DNA from: DATLXU01 sp035575515
GTDB taxonomy: Bacteria; Acidobacteriota; Blastocatellia; UBA7656
Length of the DNA stretch: 6,347 nt
Reading direction: 5' to 3'
NCBI GenBank assembly: GCA_035575515.1
Contig: DATLXU010000144.1
Location: forward strand, 1-6,347
The number at the start of each line of letters is the position of its first letter. Positions within the stretch are counted from its first letter, which is position 1. Below are positions 1-4,892 of the stretch, piece by piece. The translations under genes and the position numbers were made by a program. The notes beneath the pieces are model-generated. The model searched no databases. It was not told where the DNA came from and worked only from the letters and a program-made list of their open reading frames with translations.

Positions 1-1
1 A

Positions 2-292
2 GGTTCAGTCCTCAAAGCGCATCAGGCACAAGATGGTCATCAGTTGCGGCTGTGTGAAAGTGTGCTTGGAGAACTTGCTGCGGTAAGCAGGCAGCACCTC
101 TTGCATCACTTGCATGGCCGTGCGAGCAAACAATACGAGACCAACTTCAGCCATCGCGATCACCTCGAAAGGTATCGTGCGGCTGTAAAACTCAGGATGT
201 CAACAGAGCCCTGCCGCAGGCCGATTATCGGCGATAAATTTGACAGCAACCTTGACAGCAACCCTGACAGCAGACAGCATAAAAAGCGGTGA
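2..292 (+). pseudogene. C-terminal piece of an unidentified ORF, possibly a decayed tyrosine integrase
   Basis: This frame is open from the left edge of the window and stops at 290-292, giving about 96 residues with no upstream start visible. I do not recognise it firmly. One stretch (about 131-205), containing HGRAS, then TNFSH, then RYRAAVKL, loosely resembles the end of a tyrosine recombinase, where a GH.S box is followed by the nucleophile in an RYSH/RYTH motif and then a helix ending RAAV.KL. If that alignment is right, the catalytic Tyr reads as Phe (TTC), so the protein would be inactive. The tail is hydrophilic and contains a repeated DSN motif. The main support is context: it points at a tRNA 3' fragment 85 bp downstream, where element-borne integrases are often found. 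It could equally be a non-coding open frame or the end of an unrelated protein. Confidence 0.28.
242..277 (+). repeat. Three tandem 12-bp units (GACAGCAACCYT)
   Basis: Units begin at 242, 254 and 266. The first two differ by one base and the third is diverged after GACAGCA. The period is a multiple of three, so in the open frame it encodes DSNL, DSNP and DSRQ. It lies in the last part of the putative integrase remnant. Confidence 0.6.
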
Positions 293-322
293 TACACGAC
301 GGACAAGTTAAAATGCAAACCA

Positions 323-351
323 TTGATTTTATGAAAGGCGCAACATACAAA
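323..351 (+). promoter_or_regulatory. Possible sigma70-type promoter upstream of the tRNA fragment
   Basis: TTGATT at 323-328 and TACAAA at 346-351 are separated by 17 bp, each matching the vegetative consensus at four of six positions. It would transcribe into the tRNA fragment and stop at the terminator at 438-463. It is a consensus match only, in an AT-richer stretch where chance matches are common. Confidence 0.2.
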
Positions 352-376
352 AGATGCTATGGACAGTATTCCTTGC

Positions 377-420
377 GACTCTTAATCAGTGGGTCGGAGG
401 TTCGAGACCTCCACGGCTCA
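377..420 (+). tRNA. 3' half of tRNA-Lys(CTT), 5' half missing; likely attachment-site remnant
   Basis: The segment fits the distal half of a lysine tRNA exactly. The seven-base anticodon loop CTCTTAA is at 379-385 with anticodon CTT at 381-383. The 3' anticodon-stem strand TCAGT is at 386-390, with a five-base variable loop at 391-395. The T arm GGAGG-TTCGAGA-CCTCC (396-412) pairs perfectly. The acceptor strand ACGGCTC (413-419) and discriminator A (420) follow; next comes TCA, so CCA is not encoded. Upstream there is no D arm and no GAGCCGT acceptor partner, and the 5' anticodon-stem strand matches for only two bases (377-378). The break thus falls at the anticodon stem, a normal crossover position for tyrosine integrases that use tRNA genes. 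An intact copy would be expected at the far end of the element, left of this window. This fragment cannot make a functional tRNA. Confidence 0.82.
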
Positions 421-437
421 TCAAATTCGATCAAATG

Positions 438-463
438 AGGGCATCAGAAATGATGCCCTTTTT
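438..463 (+). terminator. Intrinsic terminator after the tRNA fragment
   Basis: A perfect nine-base-pair stem (AGGGCATCA at 438-446 with TGATGCCCT at 451-459) closes a GAAA tetraloop and runs straight into TTTTT at 459-463. This is a textbook rho-independent terminator. It was probably the terminator of the original tRNA-Lys gene and now separates the left-hand element from the gas vesicle genes. Confidence 0.88.
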
Positions 464-514
464 ACTTCATCCTGAGGCTTTGCCGCAAGACTGCCAGACA
501 GTTCGGCCTTCGCT

Positions 515-1231
515 ATGAACCTTTACGCATACTGCCTGAGCAATCAGCCAATAAACAACGCTATCGAACGAGCGGCGGGTGTCGCCAATACGCTCGTGCG
601 ATTGATTGAGGTCGAAGGGATTCGCGCAATCATAAGCGAGATCGGCGCGGAGCGCGTCACCCTGACTCGCGAAAACGTTCTCACACACGAAGCAGTCATC
701 CGCCGCGTGCTGTCTCAAACCACGCCGCTCCCATTTCGCTTCGGCACTATCGTCGCCAGGTCTCAGCTTGAAGATTATATCCGCGCGAATCGCATGCGCA
801 TCATCACAGCGCTTGACCGCGTGCGCGATGCGGTCGAGATGAATGTGAAGATTTTGAGCAATCTGGACGCTCAGAAAATCTCAGCCGACGAGGCTACACA
901 TCACACAATGCAAGATGAATATGAGAAGCCGGGGCCGGGCGCGGCCTTCCTTCTGGCGAAGCGGCGCGAGATTGCCATTGACGAAGCAAGAGCCGCAGAG
1001 GCCGAAGAGATCGCCGCATGGCTCGCTGAATCCGTCGGCGATGCGGCGCGCGAAACGATCATACAAGTGCGCCCGCGCGGATCAATAATCGTTGACGCGG
1101 CGCACCTTGTCGAACGCGCGCGACTCACAGATTATCGCGAACGGATTGCGCGAGCACGCAATGAGCGCGGCGAGCTTCGATTGCTTGCGAGCGGAGCGTG
1201 GCCGCCATACAGTTTTTGCGATCTGAAGTGA
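515..1231 (+). CDS. gvpL: Gas vesicle protein, GvpF/GvpL family
   Basis: This is a 238-residue accessory protein of gas vesicle assembly. GvpF/GvpL members act in the cytosol, bind GvpA, and are thought to keep it soluble or help it enter the growing shell. The family signature is clear. The N-terminus MNLYAYCL corresponds to the usual M.YvYgi start strand, PFRFGT is at residues 73-78, and the C-terminus carries WPPYSF at 229-234, close to the family LtGPWPPYSF but with GAW in place of GPW. The middle (about 100-200) is helical and rich in Ala, Glu and Arg. The ATG at 515 is chosen because it puts the family's first strand right at the N-terminus, although no Shine-Dalgarno sequence precedes it. 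It begins 51 bp after a terminator, so it should be the first gene of its transcript. Whether it is GvpF or GvpL cannot be settled from sequence alone; the symbol given is provisional. Confidence 0.92.
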   Translation: MNLYAYCLSNQPINNAIERAAGVANTLVRLIEVEGIRAIISEIGAERVTLTRENVLTHEAVIRRVLSQTTPLPFRFGTIVARSQLEDYIRANRMRIITALDRVRDAVEMNVKILSNLDAQKISADEATHHTMQDEYEKPGPGAAFLLAKRREIAIDEARAAEAEEIAAWLAESVGDAARETIIQVRPRGSIIVDAAHLVERARLTDYRERIARARNERGELRLLASGAWPPYSFCDLK

Positions 1232-1247
1232 AAACCGCTGATTAGAC

Positions 1248-1276
1248 TTGAATTAAAAGCACAATTAAAGTAATGT
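1248..1276 (+). promoter_or_regulatory. Possible weak promoter in the gvpL-gvpK spacer
   Basis: TTGAAT at 1248-1253 and TAATGT at 1271-1276 have an ideal 17-bp spacing, but the -10 element matches consensus at only three positions. The spacer is AT-rich compared with the genes. It could give gvpK-gvpJ-gvpA a start site separate from gvpL. This is a low-confidence consensus match. Confidence 0.22.
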
Positions 1277-1309
1277 CTCGTTATTCGTGGACGCAGTTAG
1301 GAGAAACCG

Positions 1310-1675
1310 ATGGGGACCTGTGGCGATCCCCCATTATCAGATAAACCGGAGGTGGAGACTGCGCACGTCCAAGAGTTCGTCGAGGAACTCCGGCACGTTA
1401 CCAATAGCTTGCCAGACCGCATAAACATTGATGCCAAGTCTGTAGAACAGGGACTCGCCAAATTAGTTTTGACTCTAATCGAATTCATACGCCGCCTGCT
1501 CGAAAAACAAGCTGTGCGAAGAATGGAGGGCAGCGACCTCGCGCCGGAACAGATCGAGCAGTTGGGACTGGCCTTGATGAAACTCGAAGAGAAGATGCAG
1601 GAACTGAAAGCGCAGTTCGGGCTATCCGATGAAGACCTCAACCTCAAGCTCGGTCCTGCTGGTCGGCTGTTATGA
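1310..1675 (+). CDS. gvpK: Gas vesicle protein GvpK
   Basis: This is a 121-residue protein of the GvpK family, a small cytosolic accessory protein needed for gas vesicle formation in several bacteria, with an unknown exact role. The conserved core spans roughly residues 37-118. It starts RINIDAKSVEQGLAKL and continues through LVLTLIEFIRRLLEKQAVRR, an EGSDL turn, a second helix (EQIEQLGLALMKLEEKMQEL) and the characteristic ending DLNLKLGP. The first 30 or so residues are less conserved. The ATG at 1310 has a good Shine-Dalgarno AGGAG at 1299-1303, six bases upstream. The gene lies 78 bp after gvpL and 80 bp before gvpJ on the same strand, as expected for a gvp operon. The family identification is secure. 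Confidence 0.95.
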   Translation: MGTCGDPPLSDKPEVETAHVQEFVEELRHVTNSLPDRINIDAKSVEQGLAKLVLTLIEFIRRLLEKQAVRRMEGSDLAPEQIEQLGLALMKLEEKMQELKAQFGLSDEDLNLKLGPAGRLL

Positions 1676-1676
1676 A

Positions 1677-1708
1677 CAATCAGCAATCAGCCTTCAGCGA
1701 TCAGTCAG
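1677..1708 (+). repeat. TCAG-type heptanucleotide repeats after gvpK
   Basis: Starting two bases after the gvpK stop, four seven-base units follow each other at 1677, 1684, 1691 and 1698: CAATCAG twice, then CCTTCAG and CGATCAG, and a final TCAG at 1705. All share TCAG in the same phase. The same heptad family recurs in the next two spacers, where it forms inverted repeats; here there is no convincing hairpin. Confidence 0.7.
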
Positions 1709-1743
1709 ACTAATATTGTTGAAAGCTGGCCGCTTCTTATCTT

Positions 1744-1749
1744 GGAGAG
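1744..1749 (+). promoter_or_regulatory. Ribosome binding site that fixes the TTG start of gvpJ
   Basis: GGAGAG lies six bases upstream of TTG at 1756. No ATG or GTG is available in frame before the conserved GvpJ core, so this site is the reason for choosing the TTG. Confidence 0.65.
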
Positions 1750-1755
1750 CAACTA

Positions 1756-2145
1756 TTGTCGAGTGAGCGATCAAGTCTAATCACAGCGCGCCCGCCGGGG
1801 CTTGTGGACGTGCTGGACCGGATTCTTGACAAAGGGTTGGTCATTGCGGGCGACATCAAAATCTCGCTCGCAAACGTAGAGCTGCTGACGTTGCAGATAC
1901 GATTGCTGGTCTGCTCGATAGACAAAGCCGAGCAGATAGGCTTGAACTGGTGGCGATACGACACCAACCTGACGAGGCGCGCGGAACGCGCCGAAGAAGA
2001 GAATGAAGAGTTGCGCGAACGACTGGCTGAGCTTGAACGCGCGGTGAGACATCTGAATGCCCCTTCGGCCAGAGCAGGCAACGCGCGAGCTTCCGGCCCG
2101 CGTCGTAGCGGTGCGCGCGCGACTAGAAAAAAAAGTAGTCAGTGA
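1756..2145 (+). CDS. gvpJ: Gas vesicle protein GvpJ (minor GvpA-like shell protein)
   Basis: This is a 129-residue paralogue of the shell protein GvpA. GvpJ is a minor gas vesicle component thought to act in nucleation or at the conical ends. The GvpA-like core is at residues 15-60: GLVDVLDRILDKGLVIAGDI, then ISLANVELLTLQIRLLV. Three points favour GvpJ over GvpA: AGDI replaces the DAWV of GvpA, the core is followed by SIDKAEQIGLNWW (residues 54-66) as in cyanobacterial GvpJ, and a charged coiled-coil extension follows at about 73-100. The last 29 residues are Ala/Arg/Lys-rich and probably disordered. The start is TTG with a well-placed GGAGAG. The 3' end is unusual: a run of eight A (2127-2134) precedes the stop, and the TGA lies inside the left arm of a 29-bp inverted repeat. 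Confidence 0.93.
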   Translation: MSSERSSLITARPPGLVDVLDRILDKGLVIAGDIKISLANVELLTLQIRLLVCSIDKAEQIGLNWWRYDTNLTRRAERAEEENEELRERLAELERAVRHLNAPSARAGNARASGPRRSGARATRKKSSQ

Positions 2146-2223
2146 TCAGTGGTCGGTGGTCAGTTGTCAGTTGCTTGCCCGGTCGCGAATTCTAACAACT
2201 GACCACCGACCACTGATCACTGA
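2139..2223. repeat. Perfect 29-bp inverted repeat between gvpJ and gvpA, built from TCAG heptads
   Basis: The left arm (2139-2167) and right arm (2195-2223) are exact reverse complements over 29 bp, separated by a 27-base loop. The left side is a tandem of seven-base units starting at 2139, 2146, 2153, 2160 and 2167, for example TCAGTGA, TCAGTGG and TCAGTTG. In RNA this would be a very stable hairpin. It overlaps the gvpJ stop codon and ends 11 bases before the gvpA Shine-Dalgarno (GAGAGG at 2235-2240), which stays outside the stem. No T tract follows, so it is not an ordinary intrinsic terminator. It may stabilise or help process gvpA mRNA, or may be a small mobile-type repeat. Confidence 0.9.
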
Positions 2224-2250
2224 TAAATTTCAGAGAGAGGGCGGACACAA

Positions 2251-2490
2251 ATGGCTGTTGAGAGAGCTCCGGGCGGAACCAGTCTTATAGACGTGCTGGA
2301 CCGCGTGCTTGATAAAGGCATTGTCATTGACGCATGGGTACGAATCTCGCTGGTGGGAATTGACCTCATTACGATTGAAGCGCGCGTCGTGGTTGCTTCG
2401 ATTGACACTTACCTGAAGTACGCCGAAGCCGTGGGTCTTACGCCAGCCGTCTCGCGCCCCGCTGTCACGGGTGGCGCTGAGACAATTTAG
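2251..2490 (+). CDS. gvpA: Gas vesicle major structural protein GvpA
   Basis: This 79-residue protein is the small hydrophobic subunit that polymerises into the ribbed, gas-permeable shell of the vesicle. The match to GvpA is very strong: SLIDVLDRVLDKGIVIDAWV at 11-30, then RISLVGIDLITIEARVVVAS, then IDTYLKYAEAVGLT at 51-64. This gives the known helix-strand-strand-helix order with the DAWVR turn between the strands' start and the first helix. It is slightly longer than the common length of about 70 residues because of a C-terminal tail (65-79) rich in Ala, Pro and Thr. The ATG has a purine-rich ribosome site at 2235-2240. It shares clear DNA similarity with gvpJ upstream (compare the segments from 1807 and 2291), as expected of paralogues. 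It is the last gvp gene in this window, whereas gvpA often leads its operon. Confidence 0.97.
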   Translation: MAVERAPGGTSLIDVLDRVLDKGIVIDAWVRISLVGIDLITIEARVVVASIDTYLKYAEAVGLTPAVSRPAVTGGAETI

Positions 2491-2507
2491 TAATGCGCGT
2501 CGCTGTA

Positions 2508-2584
2508 TCAGTTGCCGTTTGCCTGTTATCAGTTGTCCATCGAAAATAGCTGCTTTTAACTGACCGCTGGCAAATGGCAACTGA
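2508..2584. repeat. Imperfect 27-bp inverted repeat between gvpA and the kinase gene
   Basis: The left arm at 2508-2534 and right arm at 2558-2584 match as reverse complements at 22 of 27 positions, with two more allowing G-T pairs, around a 23-base loop. Both arms again have a seven-base period (TCAGTTG followed by CCGTTTG on the left), so this belongs to the same family as the repeat before gvpA, but with a different inner sequence. The right arm ends only 11 bases before the start codon of the downstream kinase. No poly-T tail follows. A partial transcription barrier between gvpA and the kinase is possible but not shown. Confidence 0.75.
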
Positions 2585-2595
2585 CCACTGCCGCT

Positions 2596-4815
2596 ATGGA
2601 GAACCACGTTCCACAAGCTACACAGACTGAAGCGGCTATAACTCAAACCGCGTCTAGCGAACAACGCGTTCGTCAGTACGAGTTGCTTTTCGATATGACG
2701 ACGCAGATGCTCGCCACTGAAAGCCTCGACGAAAGATTGCTGCTTGCGCTGGATACAGTCACCGCTGATCTGGGTTACCCGTGCGCGGCCATCGCTCTGA
2801 TAGATAATCGCGACGCCACCTTGCGCGTGCGAAAGGCCGTCGGATTCGAATATAATGCCGCAGTCGAATCCATAGAGATGCCGCTCGATTCGGGCGCGGC
2901 TTCGGTCGCGGTGGTTCACGATGGCCGTCCCGCATGGGTAGCGCGCGGGACCGAAGGGTCATACGCGCCGTTTTTTGGCGCGCATCTTGGCGACACAGAC
3001 CTGCTGGCGCTGCCGCTTTTCGGCGGGCAGTGGCTGTCGGAGAAAAGGGAAAGCTTCGCGCGCAAATCAGGTGTTGAGGGCAAATACTGGTCGCCGGAAG
3101 CGATGTGTCTGGGCGCCCTCTACGTCGGAGCAAAGGACGGCTCGCTCGATCAACAGGCGCTCGACCTGCTCACAAGATTTGCCGACCGCGTAGGCGTGTG
3201 CGTAGCCGCAGCGATTCAAATCGAACGAATGGGCGCAACCGTCCGCAAGCTGCAACGGGAACGGCAATGGGTCGAATCCGTTATGAAGTCCGTAGCCGAT
3301 CCCATCGTGCTGACGAACCTCGATAACGAAATACTGTTGCAGAACCAGCGGGCCGAAGAATTATTCAGCGGCTCGGTTAACGCAAGCGAAGGCAAGCGCC
3401 GCGCGTTGAAGATGAATGACTTACTCTTTTCGGCTTATCTTTCGAGCGCCGCAGTCTCTTCAGATGAGATCGTTGGCCGCGACCTCACGCTCGTTGACCC
3501 GATTGAAGGCTCAGACATTCACTTCGAGGTGCTTTCGACCCCGGCAGTCAACGCTCACGGCGAGCGCATAGGGTTAGTGTCGGTCTTCCGCGACGTGACC
3601 GATCTCAGAAAAGCCAACGAAGAGCTTGCGCGCAATTACGCGAAGCTGCAACAGGCCGAAGCCGAAGCGCGCCGCGAGCGCGACCGTCTCGACCTCGTCA
3701 TCGAAAACGTGGGCCAGCCTGTCGTCGTCACCGATGCCAACGGCAACTTTCTGCTGTTCAACCGCCGCGCCGAGAATCTATTTCAGAAAGCAGACGTGAC
3801 CGAGCCTCGCACTGACCTGCTACTTCAAGAGGCTGACGAAGAGACTTCGCGCACGCTCGCCGCCGTGCGCGCGAATTCGGTCAAGCTCACATCATTCATA
3901 TCAGGGCTGGCTTCCGAAACGCGCACGGGCCGCCAGGCAGAGATTGAACTGATTGATCCCGAAACAGGCCAGACCTTGCCGATGGAGATAACTTCGGTTG
4001 AGGTCACGGACGCCAAGGGGCAGGTCACGGCTGTCGTTTCGATACTCCATGACCTGTCGGAGATACGCGAGCTTGAACGCCGCCGAGTCGAGCAGCAGTT
4101 ATTCGAATCAGAAAAGCTCGCGGCAATCGGGCGGCTCGCGGCTTCAATCGCGCACGAAGTGAACAACCCGCTCGAAGCGATAAAGAATTCGCTCTTCCTT
4201 CTGCAATCGAGCAGGGACTCTGAAGCCAACGCGCGCTTTTTAGACATCGCGCGGCGCGAGACCGAGCGCGTATCGCACATAATCCGCGAGATGCTGGGAT
4301 TCGCGCGCCGTTCGGGCGGCGTCGAATGGATCAACGTCAATCAGTTGCTCGAAGAGACGATGGTGCTGGTCGAAAAGAAGCTGCGTCAGTTGCGCATAAA
4401 GATTATCCATGAGTTCGACCCGGGACTGCCTCTGGTTCACGCGCGGCCCGATCAATTGAAACAGGTCTTTTTGAACCTGATACTCAACGCGCAGCAGGCG
4501 ATAGAGCGCGACGGCGCCATCAGGATCAAAACATCGCGCCACACCGCGTCTGTGCAGCCATCGGTTTCGATTGAGATAAGCGACACGGGCATCGGGATCA
4601 GTGAAGACGATCTGGCGCGAATATTCGAGCCGTTCTTTTCGACGCGAAAGCGAGGGACGGGACTTGGACTCTGGGTCACGCAGGACATCATTCGACATCA
4701 CGGCGGGCGCATAGAAGTTACAAGCAATGTGGGCAAAGGAACGACATTCCAGATTATACTGCCTGTGGACTCTCCCGCGCTGGAGGATGACAAAACGACA
4801 GAAGGACAACGATAA
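2596..4815 (+). CDS. Soluble GAF-PAS-PAS sensor histidine kinase (NtrB-like)
   Basis: This is a 739-residue kinase that would autophosphorylate on a histidine and pass the phosphate to a receiver domain. Domains in order are a GAF domain (about 28-212), PAS 1 (about 225-336), a short coiled coil, PAS 2 (about 366-490), HisKA and HATPase_c. The HisKA box is IAHEVNNPLEAI with the phosphorylated His520, of the NtrB-like type. The ATP-binding boxes are complete: N box NLILNA with Asn631, G1 box DTGIG from Asp663, F box FEPFFST, and G2 box GTGLG at 687-691. There is no signal peptide or membrane segment, so it should sense a cytosolic cue; the ligand cannot be told from sequence. The ATG at 2596 is the only reasonable start, since an in-frame stop lies at 2557, yet it lacks a Shine-Dalgarno. 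The next gene starts 77 bp downstream and begins with a receiver domain, a likely partner. Confidence 0.95.
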   Translation: MENHVPQATQTEAAITQTASSEQRVRQYELLFDMTTQMLATESLDERLLLALDTVTADLGYPCAAIALIDNRDATLRVRKAVGFEYNAAVESIEMPLDSGAASVAVVHDGRPAWVARGTEGSYAPFFGAHLGDTDLLALPLFGGQWLSEKRESFARKSGVEGKYWSPEAMCLGALYVGAKDGSLDQQALDLLTRFADRVGVCVAAAIQIERMGATVRKLQRERQWVESVMKSVADPIVLTNLDNEILLQNQRAEELFSGSVNASEGKRRALKMNDLLFSAYLSSAAVSSDEIVGRDLTLVDPIEGSDIHFEVLSTPAVNAHGERIGLVSVFRDVTDLRKANEELARNYAKLQQAEAEARRERDRLDLVIENVGQPVVVTDANGNFLLFNRRAENLFQKADVTEPRTDLLLQEADEETSRTLAAVRANSVKLTSFISGLASETRTGRQAEIELIDPETGQTLPMEITSVEVTDAKGQVTAVVSILHDLSEIRELERRRVEQQLFESEKLAAIGRLAASIAHEVNNPLEAIKNSLFLLQSSRDSEANARFLDIARRETERVSHIIREMLGFARRSGGVEWINVNQLLEETMVLVEKKLRQLRIKIIHEFDPGLPLVHARPDQLKQVFLNLILNAQQAIERDGAIRIKTSRHTASVQPSVSIEISDTGIGISEDDLARIFEPFFSTRKRGTGLGLWVTQDIIRHHGGRIEVTSNVGKGTTFQIILPVDSPALEDDKTTEGQR

Positions 4816-4833
4816 GATACATTACTCGCGATA

Positions 4834-4857
4834 CAGACAGACACGGGTGTTTATCTG
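4834..4857 (+). other. Small imperfect hairpin in the spacer between the two signalling genes
   Basis: CAGACAGACAC at 4834-4844 can pair with GTGTTTATCTG at 4847-4857, with one mismatch and one G-T pair, if the innermost pair opens to form a loop. No T tract follows, so it is not a typical terminator. It may be incidental. Confidence 0.25.
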
Positions 4858-4892
4858 AATCTACTGGCAGGTTAGAATTCAAAAGTGAGATC

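Noticed and set aside
377..420. Complete functional tRNA-Lys gene
   Set aside because: There is no D arm or 5' acceptor strand upstream, and the 5' anticodon-stem strand pairs at only two positions.
1297..1686. Reverse-strand open frame of 129 codons opposite gvpK
   Set aside because: It mirrors gvpK almost exactly and is Ser/Arg-rich, as expected of an antisense shadow.
2139..2223. Intrinsic terminator after gvpJ
   Set aside because: The stem is strong but no T tract follows, and stopping there would prevent read-through to gvpA.
2057..2290. Forward open frame of 77 codons overlapping the end of gvpJ and the start of gvpA
   Set aside because: It translates repeat DNA and out-of-frame parts of two certain genes. 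It is retained only as the +1 product in the frameshift note.
1677..2584. CRISPR array
   Set aside because: The repeats are seven bases long, contiguous without spacers, and separated by genes, with no cas genes in the window.
2230..2919. Long reverse-strand open frame of 229 codons across gvpA and the kinase start
   Set aside because: It is antisense to gvpA and the GAF domain, both clearly coding, crosses an intergenic repeat, and has no recognisable motifs. High G+C genes often give such antisense frames.
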